Below, in pieces: positions 1-12,841 of a DNA stretch of 64,000 nt. The notes beneath the pieces were generated by a model that worked only from the letters and a program-made list of their open reading frames with translations, searched no databases and was not told the DNA's origin. The stretch comes from Actinomucor elegans (taxonomy: Eukaryota; Mucoromycota; Mucoromycetes; Mucorales; Mucoraceae). The stretch covers positions 124,001 through 188,000 of the forward strand of contig JAMSLZ010000019.1 of NCBI GenBank assembly GCA_026027325.1, read 5' to 3'. The position numbers and the translations under genes are program-made. Position 1 is the stretch's first letter. Each line of letters opens with the position of its first letter.

Positions 1-1021
1 AAAAAACTACGTTCACTAGGATTATTAAGCACACTGCTAGAATACCACAAGTACATTCTATTTCAGTAATCGAATTGTAAATTTCATGGATGTCATCATA
101 TGGACTGGATCAAATAGATAGATCCCTTGACCGATTTTGGTTCAACATCACATATAGATGAAAGCGTGCCAGCACAAGAAAATAAGAGTATGGCAAGTTT
201 GTAGAATATTTCTACTCTCTACGGCGAGACTTTGTCCTGGCTTGTTCTTCTACTACATGTATATTCACTTATTGGTGACTTGCATTGCTGAGACGATTAA
301 AGGACTATGTAATTTATCTTCATTGCCTTTCACCTTACTAATAAAACACGGCATTTGATTGAAATCAATAGAGAGGACCCCCACTTGAAAAAAGTTTTAC
401 TACCATTTTATTATTATTGTTATTATTATTATTTGACTATTCATCATGCTTTGCTGCTATGGATCCCCTTTTTTTTCCAAGTCATGTCCGAGATTTGACT
501 GTTATGGACCAAAAATTTGACAAGTTATCATTGTTATGATCCAAGGTTTGACAGCTTATCTTTACTATGCGCTTAGATGACGATTTGTCATTGCTATGGA
601 TATATTGTCTCTTCCTAACTTCTTGATCTGTAATCCACTGGCTGAATCCCAATGATGGAAAAAAAAAAGACAGTCCAAAAAAAAGGCTTCCTATTTGGGT
701 ATTGGTTAGTGTTCGTTACCATGACAAAATTTTATCAATCCCTTCTACTCTTTTTTTCCTGTTGGCTCTTTCCCCAACTGATTTTACTTGTGAGACATTT
801 TCATTTTCGAATTGAAAAAACCTCAGTCTTCTTATAACAAGTATTACATTTTCTTTTTTTTTAATACGAAAAGTCCTAACGTAATCACCGTCTTTTGGAA
901 AGCTCGATTTATTCTTCAGTACAATAGCATAAAAGGTACGATCTCCATCATGATGACCTTTTTACCATAAGCCGCGACACCGATTCGCAGCATCAGGTTA
1001 CTAAATCGCTTTTCTCGTAGT
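1..1021. other. AT-rich intergenic DNA upstream of ITC1-like gene
   Basis: No convincing gene is seen. The stretch holds a TTA/TTATTA microsatellite (about 410-434) and an imperfect tandem motif built on ATTTGACnnnTTATnnnnnTATG between about 480 and 610. The last 150 bases before the ATG at 1022 should contain the promoter and leader of the next gene, but I see no clear TATA element. Confidence 0.5.
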
Positions 1022-1473
1022 ATGCCTTTGCTTAAACGTAAACGTTTCGAACCTGTTGAGGTGCCTCACTACGATGACAGCAAGAAAGAGTCGAGAAATA
1101 CTGTCGTTTGGTATTCTCCCTTGACGAAAGAGATATTTAAAGATTATTCGTATGTATACACGTGTACGCGCGCGCATGAACTGATGGGATTATGGCGCGT
1201 GTGCTAGAGAGATCGACGACGCGTTTCTTTTATGTTTCTCTCTATTTATTTTTTTGCGCGAAAATAATTAATTCACTCCTTTCCTTTTAGTGAATATCTC
1301 AAGCGTATGGGTCTTTACAAGAAGCCAATTTGGCAGTGCGAGTCCACTGGCAAGTCCAACTTAACGTATAAACAAGCTTTAGAAAGTGAGAAAGTCCAAA
1401 AGGAGCGTGTTCAAGATAAACTACCAGAGCAATTACAGAAACGTGTATTGATGCATATTCAATTTCGTAAGCC

Positions 1474-1504
<31 letters not shown>

Positions 1505-4500
1505 AAATAATCAAGAAACTATTGGAACTCATGGGTTTGAATAGAAACTGCTCGTTTGGATGCCGTTGTAGATGATGCATATCAGCAGTTTGCTAATCGC
1601 TATGTTGAAGGAGAGATTGTAAACTGTACTTGGGACGATAAGATCGCGTAAAGTATATCACGACACACATAAGGATTAGATCAGAGTGAAACTGATTGTT
1701 GTTTGTATTGAACAGATACAATGCCAAGGTGCTAGAGGTCATTGATGAATCTAAATTGGATCAAGTTGTGAATGAACATGGAAGTACTGAATATTATAAA
1801 GTTCAACTTATCGATGAAAATTCTGAGGGTATTGAAGATGAGGATTGTACCAAAGTAGTACCAGGCGATAGACTCAAGTAAAAGCAAAATATAGATTTGT
1901 AGTTGGTATAAGGCACTCATTGTTTCTCATTTAGACGTGAACGATTTGCATTTTCAAAAAACTTGCTGAAAAAATTTATCAAAGAGTATACTGCAAAAGA
2001 CTCGTACATTGGTGCACCCTGGATTGTTCGCGTAAGTTCTACAATTTACCTTATCTTTCATTTAGTACTTACTATTGGGCCTTTAGGATGATATTGCTCT
2101 GAAATTCGGTATTAATAACGCGCTTCCTATGGATCTGCAAGCGATTAGAGAACGTGCTTACTCCAAATCCAGAAAGAAGAGAAGCGAAGCTGCTGCCGCT
2201 GTCACTAACGGTGCTACCCACGCATCGTCCAATGATGACGGAAAATTTGTCACATTGGATGCTCGCAGATTCGAAGCTACGCTCAAATATCCTATGGAAG
2301 ATTTGAATGTACCCAGTTATCGAAGAGCTCCTTCAGGCTTGGGCAATATTATTGACATGACTCCAGGAACTGAAGGTGCTGGTACAGATGCTCTGAACCC
2401 TACCGGTGATATGCCAACACGGCCCAAACCTAATTACCATAGCACTGTCCCTGCCGATTGCTTTGGATCGTTCCTGATGGTATGGTCCTTCTTGGGCGTA
2501 TTTTCTCAACCTTTAAAGCTTACACCTTTCAGCTTGGATGATTTTGAAAATGCGTTGCGCCACAACTCACATTCCACCATCATGATAGAGAGTAACATTG
2601 CTTTGTTGAACGCTATTATCAAACAGCGCGATCGTTTAAAGAAAGAAAGCTTGGGTCATGGTTCTACTGCTGCTGCTGCTTCCATTTCTTTGTTTGGTTC
2701 TGGATATCAAGCTTCTCGAACCATCACAACACCCATTCAACATCCTTTTAGTCGAGAACCATCAAGTCAATACAACAGTGATGATGAAAATGAAGATGAG
2801 GATCATGTTTGGAAATCACGTTCTTCAGTACAGCGTAGAGTAGCTGTGGAAAGAGGGTGTGGTAGTGCTGAAGTAGAAGCAATAGGATTTAATTGGGATA
2901 ATGGTACTGTTGATACCGAAGATGAACGTATTGGCTGGGAAGATATATTGATTGGATTTATCAATCAGGTAAACATGAAACTATACTCCATCTCACTGAA
3001 ATTAGGGAAGCTAATAGTTCACTTTTAATTAGCTTGCTCCAATTGAATTATTACCAGATCTCGATCGAATTCTCAGCCACCTAGTTCCTAGTGGATCATC
3101 AACATTAGAAGAGCGAGAACAAGCCTATATCGCTTTGAATCTTCGGGACAAAATCAAAATCTTTGAGCTATTGTTGAGTGTTGCAAATGAGTCTTATGTT
3201 ATCAAGTAAGTGTCTCGAGAGTCCAAGTAAGAAGCCTACTAACAAAATAAATCAGAACTTATATGGATGAATGTCAGGATCAAATGACTGAGCTTCGCAA
3301 GCAAAAGATTGATTTGAGTCGAGAACGTAAACGAATGTAAGCATTGCATATATCTAATAGAGTACATACTGACCGGCCATGATCATATAGCCATGCTGAG
3401 AGACGCGTATTGGATGATAAGCAAAGTGAAGAAAACGATCAAATTCCAGACGGTCAAGATCCAGATGACAGTGATTCAGATGAGGATGCTAGCGATAATG
3501 ATGAGGATAGTGCACTGTAAGTCTAGCCTTTTATATTTTATTTGTCACGTCTTTACAATTTGATTCTTTACAGTTTAAAGGCTCAACGCAAAGCAGAGCA
3601 ACTGTCACGTCATGAATCAAGACAAGCAGTAATGAAACGCCGTCAAGCTGAAAGAGAAGAGAGAGAAGCCAAGCGATTGAAATTACACCATCTTCAACGC
3701 GAAGAAGCCCGCGCCAAAAGTCAAGAACAAAAGCAGCGAAATGAAGCTCGTAAGCGTTTGGACGAAGATGAGCGCGCTATGCATAAGAAGGAAGAACAAG
3801 TGGAGCGAGATATGCGCAAATACAGTAATCATCGCCTTAAACCGCTTGGTCGCGATAAGTTCTACAATCGCTATTACTATTTAGATGATGTTGGAGGTAC
3901 TTTACTACATGGTTCAGGAAAGCTGTTTGTGCAAAGCCCTAGTGATACGGATTTGATGATTTTGCTGGAGCGTGATTCCATCGAGTCTATAGATAAAAGC
4001 GCAACTCTGCCATGCGGGCGTGGAGGAGGAGTCAAGTTTACCAGTCAGTTATTAAAAGAACAAGGCTTGACTAGAGAAGCAGAGTTTTTCGAGAAGCGTG
4101 TACAAGTATTAAAGCAAGAAGATATGAATACAGTAGATGAATGGTGGCAGTCTTATGATGAACCCGAAGATGTATGTCTTCATAATGATTCTTTTTTAAA
4201 ACAAGTAGCTTACACTTTATTTCTGTTTACTAGTTGCAAAAGCTATTAGACTGGCTAAATCCTAAAGGTATTCGCGAATACAGGCTTAAGCGGGAGCTGG
4301 AGAAACAATTACCAAACTTGATACACGGAATGAAGAAACGCATTTCGGTAAATACTTGAACTTTCATTTGTTTTTATGTGGCTATTTATTTAACCACTTT
4401 ATACTATAGGATCTAACCGCTGCAAGCAAACTGGAGAACACTAGACGTAATACGCGTAGTAAAGCTGCACCGCAATATCCCCCAGGTTCATGGCTTGCAT

Positions 4501-4520
4501 ATACAAACAAGCTTGCTTAA
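1022..4520 (+). CDS. ITC1: ISWI chromatin-remodelling complex accessory subunit, Itc1/Acf1 type
   Basis: Twelve exons: 1022-1149, 1291-1466, 1545-1647, 1716-1877, 1935-2031, 2087-2968, 3033-3205, 3256-3336, 3391-3516, 3574-4171, 4234-4347, 4410-4520. They give 916 codons. The N-terminus carries a WAC domain (residues about 25-125, with WYSPLTKEIFKDYSEYLKRMG). A DDT domain follows at about residue 330 (CFGSFLMVWSFLGVF...LKLTPFSLDDFENAL). After an acidic stretch and a long basic coiled coil comes a WHIM-type motif (RDKFYNRYYYLDDVGGTLLHGSG). This order (WAC, DDT, WHIM) defines the Itc1/ACF1/WSTF family, the non-catalytic partner of ISWI ATPases that spaces nucleosomes. There is no PHD finger or bromodomain, so it matches the fungal Itc1 form rather than animal ACF1. 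Intron 2 contains an A-tract of about 27 bases just after its donor. Confidence 0.9.
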
Positions 4521-5814
4521 TCAACTAATAATTTACTCGTTTGCATCCCTATCGTATATACTATCTATAAAAATTTTTAAAAAAAAGGAATCAATAGATC
4601 AATTCCATTCTTTGCTATTCAATTCATATATTATCAGATTAAAAGACTATTATGCCTCTTGTTGAATATTGGATTTCAGGTCAGTGCTTTCATCGACTAT
4701 CGGCGATTGGAATCGACATGTCATTGCCTACAATTTTTAAAAGCCTATTGCATTCGACAAAAACCCGAGATTGTCGTTTGATGTTCGAAGCTTGAATAAT
4801 AATAAAAACCAGATGTTATTTATATCGATTTATTATGGTATCTACATATCAACTTGAGTGGGTGCTATGAGCTGATATACCTCAATCGGTAGATATTAAA
4901 CAGGAGACTTAATAAAATCACCGTTAATACCACTAAATTCCATTTTGTTTAACCGTAAAATGATATCATCTTTTGATTTACGGGCCAAATATAAAACAAA
5001 AATCGATTTTTCTAATGAACAAACTTCCTTAAAGGTGCATTGTCAATAGCAATTGCTCAAAGTGAGCATAAGCGGGGCTCGGAGATTGAAGTGTGATTTG
5101 AAATGAGATTCATGAAATGATACATAATCTTCATTACAAAAAATGCATCAATCCTGGCAATATACCACCACAATCCAATAAATTTTGGAGGGAGATGTAG
5201 AAAAAGAAAAATTCTCTTTCTAATGAACCAAGCTCCATGATTACATATTATGTTAAAAGATGTTATATGGGTTTCAAATGTATAATGGTTACGAGAACTC
5301 GAGCCATCTTACAAGAAAGATTATCTCTTCCTTTTGATCCCACGCTAATTACTGACCCAAAAAAGGTCCACGAAAACAGCGGGAAATGCTTTACGCGTGT
5401 TTTTTTTTTGTTACAAAAAGACAAGTTTACCCCACATTGTTACTGCTAAAAGATCAATACCATCTACCATTTTCGTTAATGCGTCGATCTTGTCGTACTG
5501 GGTTTGAATAGGATAATAAAAACAGTTACCAAGAAAGTAAGAATCAAGAAGAAATCATAACAGATGTAAAAGAAAAAGCAAAAAAAAAAAAAAAGGTCTT
5601 TTTGGAAAAAGGATTGAGATGATAAAAGCTGATTCTCCCCAAGCACTTGCTCGTCCTACAGTAGAGGGAACGTTGACTATGACTGAGATCATGTGACCGT
5701 GGTGAAATACGAACCTTATAAACAACTATACGCCCAAAGGAAGCCCTTTTTAAAAAGGGCTTTCTCACCTCTTTCTTCTTTGTTTCTCTTTAACCCCACT
5801 CCTCTTGTTTAAAA
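4521..5814. other. Intergenic, promoter of the transhydrogenase gene
   Basis: No gene is supported. A 45-codon reading frame starting at 4651 has no recognisable content. The right end holds a perfect 22-bp palindrome at 5741-5762 (half-site AAGCCCTTTTT) about 53 bp before the ATG, and a TATA-like CTTATAAAC at about 5715. Confidence 0.5.
5741..5762. promoter_or_regulatory. Perfect 22-bp palindrome in the leader/promoter of the transhydrogenase gene
   Basis: The sequence AAGCCCTTTTT is followed at once by its exact reverse complement AAAAAGGGCTT, with no spacer. It lies 52 bases before the start codon at 5815. It could be a dimeric transcription-factor site or a short 5'UTR hairpin; the sequence alone does not decide. 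Confidence 0.4.
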
Positions 5815-7570
5815 ATGGCTGCTGCTGCTTCACGTTCGACCGTTACACGTCTTTTGGGTTTATTACAATCAGGCGCTAATAGCTGTCCCTGTCACTCTCA
5901 TGCTCACTCTCATGGCCCTACTGCCGGTTCTTTTTCTAGCTTGTTAAAGTACGGCCGTAACTATGCCAGTGCTAAGGAAACTACTGATTATGCCTTTGAA
6001 ATGGCTGCCAGTAACATTCGTTTCGGTGCCGGCGTTACTAGGTAAATAAACAAACAAATCAATAGGCTATAAAATAGTAAACCCGATTGAATTACATAGT
6101 GAAGTTGGTATGGATTTGAACAATCTTCACGCAAAGAAGGTCGCAGTTTACACTGACAGCACTGTAAGTTTTGAAATGCCGAGTGTCGCGTATTGAATTG
6201 GTAAAGAGCTTTTTCTCACGGTCCATCTCACTAGATCGCCAAACTTCATCCTCTCAAGGCAGTCATTGAGTCATTGGAGAAGAACAAGGTCAACTATGTT
6301 CTCTATGATACCTGTCGTGTTGAGCCTACCGATACCAGTTTCAAGTCTGCTATTGACTTTGCTCGTAAGCACAACCCTGATGCTTTCGTTGCCGTTGGTG
6401 GTGGTTCCGTCATTGACACCACAAAGGCTGCTAGTCTTTACAGTGCTCATCCTGACGCCGATTTCTTGGACTTTGTCAATGCCCCTATTGGTAAGGGTTT
6501 GCCTATCAGAAAGAAGTTGCATCCTTTGATTGCTGGTAAGTGAATGGTACATGATGGATAGTATTGGTGCTTACCCTCTTTTTTTTTGTAATTAGTTCCT
6601 ACTACTGCTGGTACTGGTTCTGAAACTACTGGTACTGCCATTTTCGATTATGAACCTCTCAAGACCAAGACCGGTATTGCTCATCGTGCTCTTAAGCCTC
6701 TTCTCGGTATTGTTGATCCTTTAAATACCCGTAGTATGCCTTCTCAAGTCCACGCCGCCAGTGGTTTGGATGTCTTGTGGTAAGTACATGGATGATTTAT
6801 CCCATTCATTGACTAATTCGATCTCCTTTCTTAGTCACGCTCTTGAATCATACACTGCTTTGCCTTATAACCAACGTTCTCCTCGTCCCAAGGATCCCAT
6901 TGAAAGACCTGCTTATCAAGGTTCTAACCCTATCAGTGATGTCTGGTCTCTTCATGCTTTGAAGATGGTAGTCGAGTACTTGCCTCGTGCTGTCAAGGAT
7001 CCCGAGGATCATGAAGCTCAAAGCCAAATGCTTTTGGCTGCTACCTTTGCCGGTATTGGTTTCGGAAATGCTGGTGTCCATCTCTGTCACGGTTTGAGTT
7101 ATCCCATCAGTGGTCTCAACAAGAGCTACAAGCATCCTGGTTACAATGTTGACCATGCCATTGTCGTAAGTATCTCATCCATTGGTAGACATTGAAAAAA
7201 AAAAAAAATAACTCACATATTGTGTTAGCCTCATGGTGTCTCTGTCGCTTTAACTGCTCCTTCTGTCTTCCGTTTCACTGCTCCTTCTTGCCCTGACCGT
7301 CACATTGATGCTGCTGCTGCTTTCGGTGCTGATCCTGCTCACATCAAGGAATCCATGGCCGGTGAGGTGCTTGCCGAGAAGCTTACTCATTTCCTTGAAG
7401 ATTTAGGTGTCCCTAACGGTTTGAGCGCTCTTGGTTATGACTCTTCTTATATCCCTGCCTTGGTTGAAGGTACCTTGCCTCAACATCGTGTCACAAAGCT
7501 TGCTCCTGCTCGTGAACCCGCTCGTGAACAAATTGCTTCCATCTTTGAAAATGCCATGAAGAACTATTAA
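5815..7570 (+). CDS. ADHFE1: Hydroxyacid-oxoacid transhydrogenase, mitochondrial (iron-type ADH family)
   Basis: Six exons: 5815-6041, 6100-6163, 6235-6535, 6596-6779, 6835-7165, 7229-7570. They give 482 residues. The enzyme class moves hydride between 4-hydroxybutyrate and 2-oxoglutarate in mitochondria, without a soluble cofactor. The nucleotide-binding motif [14 protein letters not shown] is near residue 148, followed by [10 protein letters not shown]. The metal-site histidines lie in [26 protein letters not shown] and the downstream IVPHGVSV segment. The length and the SYPISG plus PHGV context match the HOT/ADHFE1 branch rather than bacterial alcohol dehydrogenases. The N-terminus is basic and serine/alanine-rich, as in import signals, but contains an odd Cys/His cluster ([11 protein letters not shown], residues about 25-35). 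Codon use is strongly biased to GCT/GGT/AAG, suggesting high expression. Confidence 0.92.
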
Positions 7571-9670
7571 GTTTAAATAATAATAATAAAAGAGAAATAA
7601 TGATGTGTATTATATGAAAACACTGAAAACATCGTTTCTTGTAATTATCGATGATATTGTTTATTTGATAAGATCATTTTGTACCATTACAGAAAGGACA
7701 AGGTTACCTAGTCTCGGCTAAAGAATCATCGCATACTATGACATAAAAGCACTTGGAAAAAAATAATCTATGCTGTTCAATTCAAAATATATTATACAAT
7801 ATTCCATTTGCATTGGTGTATTATATAACAAGACATTAATATAGAAGGCAGATGGTCTAGCCCTAGACGAATTGATGTAGTCAAATACCATTTATCGCCC
7901 CAAAGTCATGTTGTACTATCCCCATGAACCTTATTATTAAAGAAATTGTAATAGGTTACTTTAACCCAAATACGTTCTATGGATATGGATGGCGTATCTT
8001 GAGGTAGATGTTGGCAGATTCTGGTTATAATCCCTTGGCACGTTTTGACCTGGTATACACTTGCAACAGCAAAAAAAAAGCCCTTCTATATCAGGTCTAT
8101 TTGAATGAGGACAGTTTGATGTATGTCAGGTTGAAATATCCTCATTAGTAAACCTAAATTATGAACTTGATCGTATTTGTGTCATCAGTATTCCTATAGA
8201 TAACTAGTCTGAGCTATTGCTTTTGTTACCATCCGAAAAAGAAATTGTTTATTACTGTCGATCCTTGATTTGGCCAAATCACTGAAAAATTACATCTAGT
8301 GTTACGATATACAATGTTTATTCCGCCTAGCTATTCATCCTAATAGTCAAGTGAAAAGTTATGACTACTGCATGTTATTTTTTTTTAAAAAAAAAACGGG
8401 TATTCTTGAGATTCTAATAGATTTATCAGCTCTTTCTGAGCATGGATCGCTATCCATGTACAACATTAGACCGAGATCTAGAGATGGTTATACACTGTCA
8501 TATAAAAATGCAAGAAATCTATGTAAAATGATTTAAAAAAAAGTCTCATGCACATGGCAGCCCACTTTTAATATAAGCTACGTTTCAGATGCAAGATTGG
8601 CCTAGATCGATCGAGATATCACTTATAGATTTATAAATTTTTAAATGATTTGAGATTATCGTTGTAATTTGTGTACAGTGCATCCCTAAAATGCATTTAT
8701 AGAAAAGGACTAGTTTCATATAATCAACCGTTTTGACATTTTGGACAATATATTCTATCTTGATCCCCAAAATATATACTGTACTTTAGTTTAACAGTGC
8801 TTTATTCTGGGCATATACTAACAATCAAATGCGACATTAAATTAGAATCGGTCAACTAATGTATAGATGTTAAAAATAGGATGCTTTAAATAAAATGGTA
8901 AAGACACCGCTTAGGCCTAATTTCCCGCGCTGCATATAACACATTTCAAAAAAAAAAAAAAATACATAAGGATTAATAGACCCGTTTATTTCCAGTTTAA
9001 TCTCATTCGATAAACATTACTCACACTAAACTTTTATATTTGCAAGGTTCATCAATTAACTTCAGTATAAAAAACGTTTTATATCTGTCAATAGTTAGAT
9101 ATCAATTTAATATACTGCGTGCAAACTAGATCTCTTTGCCTGCGAGTCATTTGACCGATCTCTGCTTAATATCACATCTAACAAGTATCATCTACTTGGA
9201 TTGAATTACAGTATGCATTAGAAGCTTACCCGAAGAGCAAATTCTGGGCTTTTTATGTTTCTAAAGGCTAAACTATACTGGTCATATCCACAATATAACC
9301 GCTCACTTTAAAGCGAGATTTTGCATAATAAATAAAGAGTTTCAATTGAAAGTGCATTAACAAAAATGTTTAAAGAATTTGAATTTTCGATTTAAAAAAA
9401 AGACTTTATAAGTATATTATAAGGATTCAAAGAATGCATTCTATTTTATAAACTATGCCTATGGAACTCGACCTGCACTATCCTTTTCGAAAAGATAGAG
9501 GTGTCTTTTATTTATATATATATCATTACCTTATTATGATTGGATTATCAAATACAGTAATACTCCGCTGTGACCTTCTCTCAGTGACCGTTTTTTAATG
9601 TAGAACCTTTTTTTCTTGGTCTCGAGAGAAAGAAAGAGAGAGATCAGATTCATTTTTAATCGATTCAACC
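7571..9670. other. 2.1-kb intergenic region
   Basis: No gene is seen. AATAAA-like signals just after 7575 fit 3' processing of the transhydrogenase transcript. A member of a short dispersed repeat family lies at 8822-8860 (minus orientation). The remainder is AT-rich with homopolymer runs. A purine run (GAGAGAAAGAAAGAGAGAG) at about 9624-9642 lies just before the helicase start. Confidence 0.5.
8822..8860 (-). repeat. Dispersed short repeat, member 1
   Basis: Reverse complement contains TTGACCGATTC then AATGTCGCATTTGATTG. It aligns over its whole length with member 3 (24663-24701). Confidence 0.45.
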
Positions 9671-11262
9671 ATGGCTGAGAGCAGAACATTAAGCCGAGTA
9701 GCAGCTTCTCAAAAGACCGCTAGTTCAACCAAGAAGCCCAGCATTGCACCTGCTGGCACAAGTTTTACTGACATTGGTGTAGAAGACTGGCTCAAAGACA
9801 CCTTAAAAGCTATGGCAATCAAGGAACCTACCGAGATTCAACGAGCTTGTATACCCCCTATCCTCGCAGGCAAGGATGTTATTGGTGGGGCCAAGACAGG
9901 TTCTGGTAAGACAGCAGCCTTTGCACTTCCTATCTTGCAAAAGCTCTCTGAGGATCCTTATGGTGTGTTTGCGCTTGTTTTGACACCTACTCGAGAGCTC
10001 GCTTTTCAAATTGCAGAGCAGTTTCGAGTGCTTGGCAAAGGCATGGGTGTCAAAGAGTGTGTCGTAGTAGGTGGCATGGGTAAGTTGTTACGCTTTTTTG
10101 CAGCAAACTCTGTAATGAAATTCTTTGACTCAACTAAACATGATGATGTGCGTAGATATGATGAAACAAGCATTGGAATTGGCCAAGAGACCACACATTA
10201 TTATTGCTACACCTGGCCGTCTTCGAGATCATATTAGAAGTAGTTCAGGTGCAGTGGATTTAAGACGTTGTAGATTCCTGGTGATGGATGAAGCGGATCG
10301 TATGCTTTCACCTACCTTTGTCCCTGAACTGGAGGTGATTTTACCATTACTGCCAAAGGAAAGACAAACGTTATTGTTTACAGCTACCATGACCGAGTCG
10401 ATTTTAGCGTTGCGCGATGCAGAGGAAGATCCTAAAAAGCAACCCTTTGTGCATGTATGCGATATGTCCACCTCGACTGTCAGTTCACTGGATCAGTTTT
10501 ATGTGTTTGTACCATCGCAGGTCAGAATGGTATACTTGGCACATCTTTTGCGTACAGATGATTTGAAAGACAAATCAGTGATTATCTTTTGTGGAAGATG
10601 CTCAACAGCCGAATTGATGACTGTCATGTTGAAGGAACTGGGTATTCGTTGTACGGCGCTTCACTCTGAAATGTCACAGCAACAACGTTTGGATTCACTT
10701 GGTAAATTTAGAGCTGAAGTGATCAAAATTTTGATATCTACAGATGTTGGTTCTCGGTAAGTCATTGGTATAGTGATGGATTGATCAGGCGACTAATGGC
10801 TTGTATTAGTGGTTTGGATATCCCAACAGTTGAATGTGTTTTGAACTATGACATTCCTCGCGACCCTACAGACTATATTCATCGTGTCGGTCGTACTGCT
10901 CGTGCAGGTAGAGGAGGTAAAGCTATTTCGATTGTGGCTGAGAAAGATATCCAGCTTATTCAAAACATTGAAGGACATATCAGTAAGTAGTATATGATGA
11001 TTAGAAATTAGTTCACTAAACTGTACACTTAGACAAGAAGATGGAAAAGTATGAAGTGGATGAAAACGAGATTCTCGAAGAGCTTAACGAAGTCACTACA
11101 GCAAAGCGTGTAGCTAGCATGGTAAGCCTCTTGTTCATATTTTAATGAACTATTTATTAATCATGTTACAATATATATATATAGCAATTGCACGATCAAC
11201 AGTTTGGTCAAAAGTCGCATATCCGAAAGAAGAAGAAGTTGGTAAAGGCACAGCAAAACTAG
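9671..11262 (+). CDS. DBP8: DEAD-box RNA helicase Dbp8/DDX49, ribosome biogenesis
   Basis: Five exons: 9671-10079, 10156-10756, 10810-10982, 11033-11121, 11185-11262. They give 449 residues. Motifs appear in the expected order: Q motif ([10 protein letters not shown]...PTEIQ), Walker A AKTGSGKT (about residue 75), [26 protein letters not shown] (about 180), TATMTES in place of the usual SAT, STDVGSRGLDIP and [13 protein letters not shown] (about 360). The short basic tail ending [11 protein letters not shown] and the total length match Dbp8/DDX49, a nucleolar helicase needed for 18S rRNA maturation. Its stop codon lies 76 bp from the stop of the convergent membrane-protein gene. Confidence 0.88.
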
Positions 11263-11338
11263 ATCTCGAACCCTATAGATTCATTCTTTACCCTGTTTCA
11301 TCTTTGATTGTAAATAAAACTCATATATTTCTTTTTTT

Positions 11339-12841
11339 CTAATACGATAAAAAAGCGCTTGTTTTCTTTTGAGGGCTACTGGGTACAGCCAAAGTAGCTG
11401 CAAACAAACCGACGGATATCCCCAAGGAAGCCACTACCATCTGTGTTGCAAAGGAGATGCCTTGGTCGTCTTGTCGTATCAAGAAGTAGGCGCCTTGAAT
11501 ACCAATGCTACCGGGCACCAAGGATGCGATACCACAAGCCAGCGGTACTAACGCTAGTTCACCAGTGACTTTATAATAAAGATTACCAAATAAACCGACT
11601 GAAAATGCACTAATGGTGCCTACGATTTGAAAGTTGGATACAAGTTTGCTCATAATCACCGAGACGCCGAAACCTACGGCTGAACAGCACACCATGGACG
11701 GCCATTGGCCTATTGTAGCGCCTAGATTAATGGACATGCTGATAGCCATGAACGGGAACAGAACGCTGTATAGCCAAGGAGGTACAGAACCTGTACAAAC
11801 GTCAAATTCTGCAGGAGAAGCGCGAGAATCGACTGCATCGTAGAGACTTGTGCCTATTTCTAAGCCGTATCCTATAAACAGCGCGTATATCATAGAATAC
11901 ACGAACCGGATTGTACCAGTAACGACATGGCGAGCAGATAGCTCCATCTAAAGTATAATTGAATGAATAGAACATAATGAAGCATTTTGTTATTTTGCTT
12001 ACTATTGACATGGTAAGTGTATATCCTGGTATCAAAATCGATGTTGCAGACAATACCACACCCGTAAAACAAACCCACTGATCTAACGCTTTTGTAATAA
12101 AAGCAATGAGAATCGTAGTGGATATTTCAAATATATTGCGGTAAGTCGTAAATCGCTCAGATAGCAAAATCAGTAATCCGACCAATAGGCCCAATGCTCC
12201 ACTGAGCGCTGTATCAACCCAGGTGGCATTGAACATGACTGGCGCTGTGAGTAGACTGGTAAGTGTATGAGACAGTAACGTAATCCATGGATTCCAAGTG
12301 GGCTTTTCAGAAAACAAGGCATTCAACTTTTCCAGGCTTTGTATTGCCGATAGTTGGCCAGTACACAGGCCTTGAATGATATCGTTTACAAGCGTTAATT
12401 TACCCATATCAAAGCCCTGGGGACATCTTACAAGGATAGTTTGATTACCGTGCATTGAAATCATCATAATACCAGGGATAAAGATAAACGCAGCCTCTAT
12501 AGAGAGCGCTTTCGACACGTGCTCTAAGGCTTCTTCCTATGAATTAGTTTAATAAAAATAAGATGAGAATAGACTGCCAATCATTCACTTACAATGCGGT
12601 GGCATGGTGCGCCGTAGAGCATTAATGATTTGCATAGTGATATAAGGGCTTGTTTCTTGGTTTCATCGGTAGAATCCAATGAATGTTCTTCATCAGTTTT
12701 GTTACAGAGAGTGGATAGCTCAGGTGTGCTCCATCGTGGCCAGAGGTACTGCCACTTGTTTGATTGGCTGGCTATACTGATATCATTTGGTTGGGTCCGA
12801 ATGATTGAACTATGCAAAGATGATGATCTACATACGTTCAT
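11339..12841 (-). CDS. PRM10: ThrE/Prm10-type (DUF1212) multi-pass membrane protein
   Basis: Three exons read on the minus strand: 12841-12593, 12536-12003, 11947-11339. They give 463 residues. The cytoplasmic N-terminal half has the DUF1212 pattern (KSLMLYGAPCHRIEEALEHV, FIFIPGIMMISM). It is followed by about ten hydrophobic helices, and the family signature LIPGYTLTMSIMELSARHVV spans the exon 2/3 junction. Bacterial ThrE members export threonine and serine. The fungal Prm10 branch has no proven substrate, so the transport role is inferred. The start is fixed by an in-frame stop just upstream. A GTATGT stands 6 bases into the ORF, so an alternative first intron is possible. Confidence 0.8.

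Noticed and set aside
4651..4790. Short frame MPLVEYWISG... after ITC1
   Set aside because: Only 45 codons and no recognised homology.
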